This document shows, in pieces, positions 18,451-26,206 of a DNA stretch of 64,000 bases. Where the stretch lies: positions 1-64,000 of the forward strand of contig JAJPIW010000019.1 of assembly GCA_021324575.1 (NCBI GenBank). The letters are read 5' to 3'. Made by a program: the position numbers and the translations under genes. This DNA is from Intrasporangiaceae bacterium (GTDB taxonomy: Bacteria > Actinomycetota > Actinomycetes > Actinomycetales > Dermatophilaceae). The number at the start of each line of letters is the position of its first letter. Within the stretch, counting starts at the first letter, position 1. The notes below the pieces were generated by a model, which ran no database searches, had not been told where the DNA came from, and was given only the letters and a program-made list of their open reading frames with translations.

Positions 18451-18487
18451 CCGCGGGGCCGGGTTCTCGTCGAACCCGGCCCCGCGG
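18451..18487 (+). terminator. Strong hairpin after pdxS
   Basis: Perfect 16-bp arms CCGCGGGGCCGGGTTC (18451-18466) and GAACCCGGCCCCGCGG (18472-18487) flank the 5-nt loop TCGTC. There is no U-tract, as is common for actinobacterial terminators. Confidence 0.75.
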
Positions 18488-18535
18488 GCGTTTCCGGCGA
18501 CGCGCGCTCTCAGCGCCCTCACAGCGCGGTCTGGG

Positions 18536-18578
18536 TACCGTTCACGCCGTGACCCCACCAGACCGGACCCGCCCATGA
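18536..18578 (+). promoter_or_regulatory. Leaderless nine-codon upstream ORF coupled to the ABC gene
   Basis: TACCGT (18536-18541) is followed after 7 nt by GTG at 18549. That frame encodes only VTPPDRTRP and stops with TGA at 18576-18578, overlapping the ATG of the ABC ATPase (ATGA). The ABC ATG has no Shine-Dalgarno, so its translation may depend on ribosomes finishing this leader peptide. Confidence 0.45.
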
Positions 18579-19531
18579 TCGAGGCGACTGCACTGACCAA
18601 GCGCTACGGCGACAAGGTCGCCGTCGACGACCTGAGCTTCGTCGTGCGGCCCGGCGTCGTGACCGGCTTCCTCGGACCCAACGGCGCCGGCAAGTCGACG
18701 ACGATGCGGATGATCATGGGTCTCGACGCGCCGACGTCGGGTTCGGTGACCGTCAACGGCACGGCATACCGCAACCTCCGCGACCCGCTCCGCGAGGTGG
18801 GTGCGCTGCTCGAGGCCAAGTCCATCCACTCGGGTCGGACCGCCGCCAACCACCTGCTGGCCCTCGCCCAGACGGCCGGGATCGGCCGGGCGCGGGTCAA
18901 CGAGGTGATCGACCTCGTGGGCATCGGCGAGGTGGCCCGGCGCCGGGCCGGAGGCTTCTCGCTCGGGATGGGGCAGCGGCTCGGCCTGGCCTCGGCGCTC
19001 CTCGGCGACCCGCAGACCCTCGTCCTCGACGAGCCCGTCAACGGACTCGACCCCGACGGCATCCGCTGGATCCGCAACCTGCTCAAGCAGCTGGCTGCCG
19101 AGGGCCGGACTGTGTTCGTCTCTTCGCACCTGATGAGCGAGATGGCCCAGACCGCGGAACACATCATCGTCATCGGTCGCGGCCGGCTCATCGCCGACAC
19201 CACCGTCGGCGACATCATCGCCCGAGCCTCGGGGCAGGCGGTCCGGGTACGCACGACCGATGTGCCCCGCCTGGTCTCCGTCGTCGACGGACCGAACGTG
19301 ACGAGCGCCGTCGACGACAGCGGCGTCGTCACCGTCCACGGCCTCACGACCGACGAGATCGGGATCCGGGCCGCCCAGCACGGCCTCACCCTGCTCGAGC
19401 TGACCGCCCAGAGCGTCACCCTCGAGGACGCCTTCATGGACCTCACCAAGGACTCCGTCGAGTACCACGGCCACACCACGGCCGACGAGTCCGAACATCC
19501 GGCGCTCGCGACGAGCGGAGCGACACCATGA
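18575..19531 (+). CDS. ABC transporter ATP-binding protein
   Basis: The 318-residue ATPase has Walker A GPNGAGKST (about residues 35-43), signature FSLGMGQRLG, Walker B LVLDEP and the H-loop SSHL. After the nucleotide domain there is a C-terminal extension of about 100 residues, as in drug/bacteriocin exporters of the CcmA/DRA type. Its partner is the next gene, with which it shares an ATGA overlap. The exporter sits between pdxS and pdxT, where mycobacteria have other genes, so a link to PLP is unlikely. The substrate cannot be deduced. Confidence 0.9.
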   Translation: MIEATALTKRYGDKVAVDDLSFVVRPGVVTGFLGPNGAGKSTTMRMIMGLDAPTSGSVTVNGTAYRNLRDPLREVGALLEAKSIHSGRTAANHLLALAQTAGIGRARVNEVIDLVGIGEVARRRAGGFSLGMGQRLGLASALLGDPQTLVLDEPVNGLDPDGIRWIRNLLKQLAAEGRTVFVSSHLMSEMAQTAEHIIVIGRGRLIADTTVGDIIARASGQAVRVRTTDVPRLVSVVDGPNVTSAVDDSGVVTVHGLTTDEIGIRAAQHGLTLLELTAQSVTLEDAFMDLTKDSVEYHGHTTADESEHPALATSGATP

Positions 19532-20355
19532 CCACCGCCACCGAGCGACGGCCGGTTCCCTCGCACAGAGGCGCCCGCGGGGTGACCCAGGCCCGGGTGA
19601 TCCTCTCGGAGTGGACCAAGATCCGGTCCCTGCGGTCGACCGTCTTCTCCCTCCTCGCCGCCCTCGTCTTCATCATCGGCCTCGCCGTCCTCGTCCCCAC
19701 CGTGACGGTGTCACACTGGCCGCCGCGAGACCCCGGGGAGCTGGCCTCCTTCGACCCGACGTCGCGGACCCTCGCCGGTGCCTTCCTCGCCCAGCTCGCC
19801 ATCGGGGTGCTCGGGGTCCTCCTCATCACAGGTGAGTACGCCACCGGGATGATCCGGGCGACCTTCGCGGCCGTCCCGGCGCGCCAGCCCGCCCTCTGGG
19901 CCAAGACCATCGTGTTCGGCCTGGTGACCTTGGCGACGACGCTGCCGACCGTGTTCGCTGCGTGGTTCATCGGTCAGGGCATCCTGTCCGGCAAGGACAT
20001 CCAGGCCCACCTGAGCGATCCCGGCGTCCTCAGGGCCGTCATCGGCACCTCCCTGTACCTGACGGTCGTCGGGCTGCTCGGCCTCGGGCTCGGCGCCGTC
20101 CTGCGCAACACGGCCGCCGGGATCTCGACCCTGTTCGGGGTGCTCTTCGTTTTGCCGATCATCGTGCACTTCCTGCCCTCGTCGTGGGGGACGTCGATCG
20201 ACAAGTACCTCCCGAGCACCGTCGGGCAGGCCATCACCGAGGTCCACGCCCAACCCGGAGCCCTGGGGCCGTGGCCCGCCTTTGCCCTGTTCTGCGGGTA
20301 TGCCGCCCTCGTCATCGCCCTCGCCGCCGTCCTCCTCCGGCGCCGCGACGCCTGA
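19528..20355 (+). CDS. ABC-2 type transporter permease
   Basis: The 275-residue integral membrane protein has a cytoplasmic N-terminus (VILSEWTKIRSLRST, a typical ABC-2 opening) and about six transmembrane helices, with a larger external loop near residues 50-80. It overlaps the ATPase gene by 4 bp and forms the exporter with it. It ends 24 bp before a long stem-loop structure. Confidence 0.9.
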   Translation: MTTATERRPVPSHRGARGVTQARVILSEWTKIRSLRSTVFSLLAALVFIIGLAVLVPTVTVSHWPPRDPGELASFDPTSRTLAGAFLAQLAIGVLGVLLITGEYATGMIRATFAAVPARQPALWAKTIVFGLVTLATTLPTVFAAWFIGQGILSGKDIQAHLSDPGVLRAVIGTSLYLTVVGLLGLGLGAVLRNTAAGISTLFGVLFVLPIIVHFLPSSWGTSIDKYLPSTVGQAITEVHAQPGALGPWPAFALFCGYAALVIALAAVLLRRRDA

Positions 20356-20379
20356 CCTTCCGCCCGGCGCCGATCTCAC

Positions 20380-20464
20380 AATTATCGGGTCCTCGGGGTA
20401 CTCCCCTCCGCACCCGAGAAGACAACTCGGGTGCGGAGAGAACTTGTCCGAGGACCCGATAATT
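20380..20464. repeat. Two-tiered perfect cruciform (85 bp)
   Basis: Outer arms AATTATCGGGTCCTCGG (20380-20396) and CCGAGGACCCGATAATT (20448-20464) match over all 17 bp. Inner arms CTCCGCACCCGAG (20406-20418) and CTCGGGTGCGGAG (20426-20438) match over 13 bp around the loop AAGACAA. The two tiers are separated by symmetric 9-nt unpaired stretches. It may terminate the ABC operon. The precision and the AATT ends also fit a small palindromic repeat element. The next 100 bp to pdxT include a G-run and the pdxT promoter. Confidence 0.75.
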
Positions 20465-20571
20465 TATGGGGAGCGGGGGGGGCGGGGCGGCGCGCGCGCC
20501 GGTCACGCAGGAGCCCACGATCGCGGGCCGGCTGCAGGAGAGGTGAGCAGGCGGCATACGATCTGGCACTT

Positions 20572-21177
20572 GTGACCGACCAACCGACCATCGGCGTCCT
20601 CGCCGTCCAGGGAGACGTCCGAGAGCACCTCGCCGCGCTCACCGAGAGCGGCGCGTATGCCGTGCGCGTGCGCCGGCCCAGCGAGCTCGCCGAGGTCGAC
20701 GGTCTGGTCATCCCCGGGGGTGAGTCGACGACGATGGACAAGCTGGTCCGCGCCTTCGACCTCTACGACCCGCTGCGCGAGCGACTGGCCGCGGGGATGC
20801 CGGCCTACGGGTCGTGTGCGGGGATGATCATGCTCGCCGACCGGATCACCGACGGCCGGCCCGACCAGCAGACCCTGGGCGGGCTCGACATCACGGTGCG
20901 GCGAAACGCCTTCGGCCGCCAGGTCGACTCCTTCGAGGAGGACATCCACTGGTCCGGCATGGACGGCACGATCCATGCCGTCTTCATCCGGGCGCCGTGG
21001 GTCGAGGAGGTCGGGGAGCGGGCAACCGCCCTTGCCCACGTCGAGCACGGACCGGCCGCCGGTAGGATCGTCGCGGTTCGCCAGGGGAATGTGCTCGCCA
21101 CGTCCTTCCACCCCGAGGTGACGGGCGACCACCGTGTGCACCAGCTGTTCGTCGAGATCGTGAAGGACTGTTCATGA
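20572..21177 (+). CDS. pdxT: Pyridoxal 5'-phosphate synthase, glutaminase subunit
   Basis: This 201-residue class I glutaminase has the oxyanion GGES motif (residues 49-52), nucleophile Cys82 in YGSCAGM and the His-Glu pair in SFHPE near residue 182. It releases ammonia from glutamine for PdxS. The start is GTG at 20572; TACGAT of a GGCATACG copy (20557-20562) lies 9 nt before it and no ribosome site is evident, so the leader is absent or very short. It overlaps yebC by ATGA. Confidence 0.95.
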   Translation: MTDQPTIGVLAVQGDVREHLAALTESGAYAVRVRRPSELAEVDGLVIPGGESTTMDKLVRAFDLYDPLRERLAAGMPAYGSCAGMIMLADRITDGRPDQQTLGGLDITVRRNAFGRQVDSFEEDIHWSGMDGTIHAVFIRAPWVEEVGERATALAHVEHGPAAGRIVAVRQGNVLATSFHPEVTGDHRVHQLFVEIVKDCS

Positions 21178-21932
21178 GCGGCCACTCCAAGTGGGCTACC
21201 ACCAAGCACCAGAAGGCGGCCAAGGACGCCAAGCGCGGCAAGCTCTTCGCCAAGCTGATCAAGAACATCGAGGTCGCGGCGCGCAACGGTGGCGGTGACG
21301 TGTCGGGCAACCCGACCCTGTTCGATGCCGTCCAGAAGGCCAAGAAGTCCTCGGTTCCCAACAACAACATCGACAACGCCGTGAAGCGCGGCTCCGGTGC
21401 GACGGCGGGCGGTTCGGACTGGGAGACCATCACCTACGAGGGCTACGCGCCCGGTGGCGTCGCCATCCTCATCGAGTGCCTCACCGACAACCGCAACCGC
21501 GCGGCAGCCGAGGTGCGTACCGCTCTGACCCGCAACGGCGGCGCGCTGGCCGACCCCGGCTCGGTCTCCTACCTGTTCCACCGCAAGGGTGTCGTCGTCG
21601 TCCCCAAGAGCGACGCGGTGACCGAGGACAGCCTGCTCGACGTCGTCCTCGACGCCGGTGCCGAGGAGGTCAACGACCTCGGTGACGCCTTCGAGATCGT
21701 CAGTGAGGCAACGGATTTCGTCGCAGTGCGACAGGCCATCCAGGCCGCCGGGATCGACTACGACTCCGCCGAGGCATCCTGGGTCCCCAGCATGCAGATC
21801 CCGCTCGATGCCGACGGTGCCCGCAAGATGATCCGGGTGATCGACGCCCTCGAGGACTCCGATGACGTCCAGGACGTCTTTGCCAACGGCGACGTGAGCG
21901 ACGAGGTCCTCGCCGAGCTCGACGAGGACTGA
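21174..21932 (+). CDS. yebC: YebC/PmpR-family regulator
   Basis: The 252-residue protein begins [21 protein letters not shown], the invariant start of the family, and contains the [13 protein letters not shown] and YEGYAPGG motifs and an acidic C-terminus. Members act as DNA-binding regulators or as ribosome-associated factors that relieve proline stalling. The pdxT-yebC-ruvC order is conserved in actinobacteria. Translation is coupled to pdxT through the overlapping start. Confidence 0.96.
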   Translation: MSGHSKWATTKHQKAAKDAKRGKLFAKLIKNIEVAARNGGGDVSGNPTLFDAVQKAKKSSVPNNNIDNAVKRGSGATAGGSDWETITYEGYAPGGVAILIECLTDNRNRAAAEVRTALTRNGGALADPGSVSYLFHRKGVVVVPKSDAVTEDSLLDVVLDAGAEEVNDLGDAFEIVSEATDFVAVRQAIQAAGIDYDSAEASWVPSMQIPLDADGARKMIRVIDALEDSDDVQDVFANGDVSDEVLAELDED

Positions 21933-21941
21933 CCGGCCCCT

Positions 21942-21975
21942 CACGGCATACGGCGTGTTGGTTCCGTATGCCGTG
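21942..21975. terminator. Hairpin made of an inverted GGCATAC pair
   Basis: CACGGCATACGG (21942-21953) and CCGTATGCCGTG (21964-21975) form a perfect 12-bp stem around a 10-nt loop. It sits between yebC and the ruvCAB promoter and is probably the yebC terminator. Confidence 0.65.
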
Positions 21976-21987
21976 CGCCTCCTCGCG

Positions 21988-22013
21988 TAGGTTGGGTGCC
22001 GAACACCTGTACG
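21988..22013 (+). promoter_or_regulatory. ruvCAB promoter with LexA (SOS) box
   Basis: TAGGTT at 21988-21993 is a good -10. CGAACACCTGTACG at 22000-22013 matches the actinobacterial SOS box CGAAC-N4-GTTCG with a single mismatch and would cover the transcription start. LexA control of ruvCAB is known in mycobacteria. Confidence 0.65.
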
Positions 22014-22035
22014 TACCAACGGAAGGCGAGACGCG

Positions 22036-22575
22036 ATGCGTGTCCTCGGCGTCGACCCCGGGCTCACCCGGTGCGGTATCGCCGTCGTCGAGGGCATTCC
22101 GGGCCGGGTCCGGATGGTCGCGGTGGGGGTCGTCCGCACACCGTCGACCTCACCGCCGGGGGAGCGGCTGGTCTACCTGCAGGACCGGATGGAGGAGTGG
22201 TTCGACCGCTACCGCCCCGACGCGGTGGCCGTCGAGCGGGTCTTCGCCGACGTCAACGTTGCGACGGTGATGACGACCATGCAGGCCACCACGATCCCGC
22301 TGCTCGCGGCCGCCCGGCGAGGGCTGCCGGCCACGATGCACACCCCGACCGAGGTCAAGGCCGCGGTGACCGGGTCCGGCCGGGCCGACAAGGCCCAGGT
22401 CACGGCGATGGTGACCCGGATCCTGCGGCTGGAGACCCCGCCGAAGCCGGCTGACGCCGCCGATGCCCTGGCCCTGTCGATCTGTCATCTATGGCGTGGC
22501 GCGTCCACCGACCGGCTCGCGGCGCTGGCCGGCGTGGAGCGCGAGCGGCTCGCCAAGCAGGGGGTGCGCGCATGA
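22036..22575 (+). CDS. ruvC: Holliday junction endonuclease RuvC
   Basis: The 179-residue resolvase has the RNase H-like acidic residues Asp7 (GVDPG), Glu67 (VERVF) and the C-terminal Asp residues in [10 protein letters not shown]. It cuts Holliday junctions symmetrically, in concert with RuvAB. GGAAGGCGAG precedes the ATG. It is the first gene of an overlapping ruvC-ruvA-ruvB operon downstream of a LexA box. Confidence 0.97.
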   Translation: MRVLGVDPGLTRCGIAVVEGIPGRVRMVAVGVVRTPSTSPPGERLVYLQDRMEEWFDRYRPDAVAVERVFADVNVATVMTTMQATTIPLLAAARRGLPATMHTPTEVKAAVTGSGRADKAQVTAMVTRILRLETPPKPADAADALALSICHLWRGASTDRLAALAGVERERLAKQGVRA

Positions 22576-23192
22576 TCGCCTCGGTGCACGGTGAGGTCCA
22601 GCACGTGGGCCTGGACCGGGTCGTCGTGGTGGTCGGTGGCGTGGGGATGCTCGTCCACACGACCCCCGGGACCGCCTCGTCCTGTCAACCGGGCTCGACG
22701 GTGGATCTCGCGACCACGTTGGTCGTCCGCGAGGACTCGCTGACGCTCTACGGGTTCGGGTCGGGTGAGGACCGCGACATGTTCGAGACGGTCCAGACGG
22801 TCACCGGTGTCGGGCCGCGGCTCGCGTTGGCCATGCTCTCCGTGCTGACGCCCGACCAGCTCCGCGGTGCCGTCGCGCGCGGAGACCTCGTGACGCTCAC
22901 CAAGGTGCCCGGGGTCGGCAAGCGGGTCGCTGAGCGGCTGGCCCTGGAGCTGCGCGACAAGCTCGGCCCGCCCGGTTCGGGTGGCTCCGCGTCGGTCGCT
23001 TCCGGTGATGGTGCCGACGGTGGGGCCGGCGGCTCGACTGCCTGGCGCGAGCAGGTGGGCGAGGCGCTCACCGGCCTGGGCTGGACCGCCAAGCAGGCCG
23101 AGGCGGCGCTGGACAAGGTGTCCCCGGCCGCCGGTGAGGTCGTCGACATCCCGGCGCTCCTGCGGGCCGCCCTGCGAGAGCTCGGCCGATGA
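22572..23192 (+). CDS. ruvA: Holliday junction DNA-binding protein RuvA
   Basis: The 206-residue product has an N-terminal OB fold (about 1-62), two helix-hairpin-helix motifs ([14 protein letters not shown] and [17 protein letters not shown]), a Gly/Ser-rich linker (about 140-157) and the C-terminal RuvB-binding helices ([16 protein letters not shown]). ATG 22572 overlaps the ruvC stop. RuvA tetramers hold the junction open for the RuvB motor. Confidence 0.97.
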   Translation: MIASVHGEVQHVGLDRVVVVVGGVGMLVHTTPGTASSCQPGSTVDLATTLVVREDSLTLYGFGSGEDRDMFETVQTVTGVGPRLALAMLSVLTPDQLRGAVARGDLVTLTKVPGVGKRVAERLALELRDKLGPPGSGGSASVASGDGADGGAGGSTAWREQVGEALTGLGWTAKQAEAALDKVSPAAGEVVDIPALLRAALRELGR

Positions 23193-24319
23193 GCGACCGC
23201 TACGACTCCGACGTCCACGAGCCCGACGACGTGCGCTTCGACGACGGGTCGTTCGACGCGACCGCCCGGATCGTCGACGCCGACGGCGGTGACGACGAGC
23301 GGGTCGTCGAGGCGGCCCTGCGGCCCAAGCGCCTTGCGGACTATGCCGGTCAGCCCAAGGTCCGCGAGCAGCTCGGCCTCGTGCTGGAGGCCGCTCGCCG
23401 CCGGGGTACGCCACCTGACCACATCCTGCTCTCCGGCCCGCCCGGGCTCGGCAAGACGACACTGGCCATGATCGTCGCCGCCGAGGTCGAGCAGCCGATC
23501 CGGATCACCAGCGGTCCGGCCATCCAGCACGCCGGTGACCTGGCCGCCCTGCTCTCCTCGCTCACCGAGGGCGAGGTGCTGTTCCTCGACGAGATCCACC
23601 GCATGTCCCGCGCGGCCGAGGAGATGCTCTACCTCGCCATGGAGGACTTCCGGGTCGACGTGATCGTCGGCAAGGGACCGGGCGCGACCGCGATCCCGCT
23701 GGAGCTGCCACCCTTCACCGTGGTCGGCGCGACGACGCGGGCCGGTCTGCTGCCCGCCCCGCTGCGCGACCGGTTCGGGTTCACCGGCCACCTCGACTTC
23801 TACGACACCGCCGACCTGATGACCATCCTGCGCCGCTCGGCCGGGCTGCTCGGTGTCCAGTCCGACGACGCCGGTATCGCTGAGATCGCGTCCCGCTCCC
23901 GCGGCACCCCGCGCATCGCCAACCGGCTGCTCCGCCGGGTGCGTGACTGGGCCCAGGTCCACGGTGACGGGGTCGTGACGGCCCATGCGGCATACGCCGC
24001 CCTCAAGCTCTTCGACGTCGACGAGGCGGGCCTGGACCGGCTCGACCGGGGCGTGCTGGAGGCCCTGTGCCGGCGGTTCGGCGGTGGGCCGGTCGGCCTG
24101 TCGACGCTCGCGGTGGCGGTGGGCGAGGAGGCCGAGACCGTCGAGACGGTGGCCGAGCCGTTCCTCGTCCGCGAAGGTTTCATCGTGCGCACCCCGCGCG
24201 GTAGGGCCGCCTCGGCCAAGGCCTGGCGCCACCTCGGACTCCGTATGCCGCGCACCGCCGTCGCCCAGGACGCCCTGCCCCTCGGCGACGACGACCAGAC
24301 CGGCCGCTTCGCCGACTGA
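23189..24319 (+). CDS. ruvB: Holliday junction branch migration ATPase RuvB
   Basis: The 376-residue AAA+ motor has an acidic N-terminal extension of about 35 residues before the family core [11 protein letters not shown]. It carries Walker [10 protein letters not shown], Walker B FLDEIHRM, the sensor GATTRAG, the arginine finger region RDRFG and a C-terminal winged helix ([12 protein letters not shown]). It overlaps ruvA by ATGA. The yajC-secD-secF genes that often follow ruvB in actinobacteria are absent; a repeat island follows instead. Confidence 0.97.
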   Translation: MSDRYDSDVHEPDDVRFDDGSFDATARIVDADGGDDERVVEAALRPKRLADYAGQPKVREQLGLVLEAARRRGTPPDHILLSGPPGLGKTTLAMIVAAEVEQPIRITSGPAIQHAGDLAALLSSLTEGEVLFLDEIHRMSRAAEEMLYLAMEDFRVDVIVGKGPGATAIPLELPPFTVVGATTRAGLLPAPLRDRFGFTGHLDFYDTADLMTILRRSAGLLGVQSDDAGIAEIASRSRGTPRIANRLLRRVRDWAQVHGDGVVTAHAAYAALKLFDVDEAGLDRLDRGVLEALCRRFGGGPVGLSTLAVAVGEEAETVETVAEPFLVREGFIVRTPRGRAASAKAWRHLGLRMPRTAVAQDALPLGDDDQTGRFAD

Positions 24320-24497
24320 GTCCCACGGTTCTGGTGTGCCGCCGCGTGCCCCGACTGGCGCGGCTCGCGGTCCACTGGCCAGCGGAGCCGTCGGTGGCCA
24401 GTGACAGCCACGGCCGGCCAGTCCCCGGACGGCATACAGATGCCCGAGCTCCGCGGGCCGGCCGGTATGACTGCGGCGCGCTTCTCCCCGGCTTCCT

Positions 24498-24541
24498 GTG
24501 CTCCGCCCTTGCTCCGCCCTTGCTCCGCCCTTGCTCCGCCC
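24498..24541. repeat. 11-bp tandem repeat, four units
   Basis: The unit TTGCTCCGCCC occurs at 24509, 24520 and 24531, with a slightly different first unit at 24498. It directly abuts the long inverted repeat that follows. Confidence 0.85.
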
Positions 24542-24544
24542 TTG

Positions 24545-24622
24545 CCGGTTACCGATCTGGCTACCGAACCGTACGTGTTGTGGTCGCAACACCTACGGTT
24601 CGGTAACCAGTCGGGTAACCGG
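24545..24622. repeat. 36-bp inverted repeat with 6-nt loop
   Basis: Arms 24545-24580 and 24587-24622 pair at 31 of 36 positions and end in CCGGTTACC / GGTAACCGG. No coding potential is seen in 24320-24778; apart from these repeats and a GGCATAC copy at 24432 the region is featureless. Confidence 0.8.
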
Positions 24623-24778
24623 TTGCGCCTCGAGCAGTCCTCGCCCGTGACCTACGTGACGACATACGGGACCCGACCGGCGTGGCTCGCGGTCCACTGG
24701 CCAGCGGAGCCATCGGTGGCCAGCGCCACCCAGGACCGGCCAGTGACCAGGCGGGCGGCTGGCAGGCGGGCCGTGACG

Positions 24779-25150
24779 TCAGCGGCGGGTGAACCGGACC
24801 AGGGCGCGCCAGCCGAAGAAGAACGCGGCCAGGACCACCGTCGCCACGACGACGAACGACGCCGCGGTGCCGTCGCCGAGGATCCGGCGACCGATCATGC
24901 CCACGACAACCGTCGGGATGAGCACACCCAACCCCGAACGCCAGCCCAGCGCAGCCCACTTCTGCCACTCGATCACGGCCCAGCCGACGAGCACCCCGAC
25001 GAGGAAGGGGAACGCCGTGTCGACGACGCCACTGAAGGTGAAGCCCTCCTTGTGGGACACCCGGCCGATGGCGGCGAAGGCGAGGACGGCGATGGCGTCC
25101 AGGGCCCACCAGTTCTGGGGGCCGTCGGGGCGGGGTCGGACGTTCGCCAT
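24779..25150 (-). CDS. DUF3054 membrane protein
   Basis: The 123-residue protein has four predicted transmembrane helices, with WWALDAIAVLAFAAIGRVSHKEG at the start and TAFPFLVGVLVGW in the second helix, the DUF3054 pattern of actinobacteria and haloarchaea. Function is unknown. Its ATG shares one base with the prs stop (TGATG), so it is translated with prs as the second gene of a two-gene operon. Confidence 0.8.
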   Translation of the reverse strand: MANVRPRPDGPQNWWALDAIAVLAFAAIGRVSHKEGFTFSGVVDTAFPFLVGVLVGWAVIEWQKWAALGWRSGLGVLIPTVVVGMIGRRILGDGTAASFVVVATVVLAAFFFGWRALVRFTRR

Positions 25151-26136
25151 CAGTGGGCCGCGTCGAACAGTGAGCCTTGCGGCGGGGCGTGCGTGGGGTC
25201 GACGCCGTCAAAGAGGCTGCTCACGGACTCACCGGCGTGGATCCGGGAGATCGCCTCGGCGAACAGCTTGGCCACGCTGCGCACCTGGAGCTCGGGCCAG
25301 TCCGAAGGAGCCGGGACGGTGTCGGTCGTGACGACCTGGCTGATCATCGGGTGGTTCTTCAGCCGTTCGACCGCCTTGCCGCGGAACAGGCCGTGCGTGC
25401 ACGCCACGGCAGCCTCGGTGCAGCCGAAGTCCTTGAGCCGGTCGAGCAGCTCCACGATGGAGCCGCCGGTGGCGATCTCGTCGTCGAGGACGATGGCCCG
25501 CTTGCCGGCCACGTCACCGACGATGGCGTCGATGACGACCCGGTCGTCAGCGAGCCGCTGCTTGGACCCAGCCGCGACGGGCAGCCCGAGGAGGCGCGCG
25601 AACTGGGTGGCCGTCTTGGCGTTGCCGAGGTCGGGGGAGACGACGACGGTGTTGGACAGGTCGGTGCCCCGGAAGTGGTCGGCGAGGACGCCGATGGCGG
25701 TCAGGTGGTCGACCGGGACCGAGAAGAAGCCGTGGACCTGCGGTGCGTGCAGGGTCATCGTGAGCACTCGGTCGGCGCCGGCAGTGGCGATCATGTCGGC
25801 AACGAGCCGACCCCCGAGCGAGATGCGCGACGCGTCCTTCTTGTCCGACCGGGCGTAGGCGTAGTGCGGCATGACGGCCGTGATCTGCGCCGCAGAGGCG
25901 CCCTTGGCGGCGTCGATCATGAGGAGGAGCTCCATGAGGTTCTCCTGCGTCGGCGGCACCAGCGGTTGGATCAGGTAGACGTCGCGCTGCCGGCAGTTGG
26001 CGAGGAGCTGGACCTGGATGCAGTCGTTGGAGAACCGGCGGATGTCGACGGGAGAGAGGGGGACGCCCAGGTTCTCGCAGATGGCCTCGGCCAGAGCGGG
26101 ATGAGCGCCACCGGTGAAGACCACGACCTCCCGCAT
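25150..26136 (-). CDS. prs: Ribose-phosphate diphosphokinase (PRPP synthetase), atypical copy
   Basis: The 328-residue protein has the two phosphoribosyltransferase-like halves. The ATP-side segment is HYAYARSDKKDASRISLGG, the flexible region VVVSPDLGNAKTATQFA, and the PRPP loop IVLDDEIATGGSI. These differ from the usual actinobacterial Prs (typically PDTGRVRVAE and a GREPIS segment), so this looks like a divergent second copy rather than the housekeeping enzyme. A TAAGGT -10 (26144-26149 on the complement) ends 7 nt from the ATG, a leaderless start. It is divergent from dop. Confidence 0.85.
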   Translation of the reverse strand: MREVVVFTGGAHPALAEAICENLGVPLSPVDIRRFSNDCIQVQLLANCRQRDVYLIQPLVPPTQENLMELLLMIDAAKGASAAQITAVMPHYAYARSDKKDASRISLGGRLVADMIATAGADRVLTMTLHAPQVHGFFSVPVDHLTAIGVLADHFRGTDLSNTVVVSPDLGNAKTATQFARLLGLPVAAGSKQRLADDRVVIDAIVGDVAGKRAIVLDDEIATGGSIVELLDRLKDFGCTEAAVACTHGLFRGKAVERLKNHPMISQVVTTDTVPAPSDWPELQVRSVAKLFAEAISRIHAGESVSSLFDGVDPTHAPPQGSLFDAAH

Positions 26137-26206
26137 GGGGCAAACCTTATCGGCCGTCCGCGCGGGGGTGGAGCGCAGCGTGCGACGGACAACCTAGGGT
26201 GAGGTC

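Larger units (their letters stand above)
24362..24723. repeat. 40-bp direct repeat, two copies
   Basis: Copies at 24362-24401 and 24684-24723 differ at one position of 40. Each contains a CACTGGCCA-like arm facing TGGCCAGTG (in copy one 24373-24381 with 24395-24403), so each is also a small hairpin. The repeats bracket the tandem and inverted repeats between ruvB and DUF3054. Confidence 0.8.

Noticed and set aside
20468-20500. G-run and alternating GC stretch before pdxT
   Set aside because: Considered as a G-quadruplex or Z-DNA site, but in DNA of this composition it is not clearly beyond chance.
24498-24541. CRISPR-like repeat
   Set aside because: The 11-bp units are directly adjacent with no spacers, so it is a simple tandem repeat.
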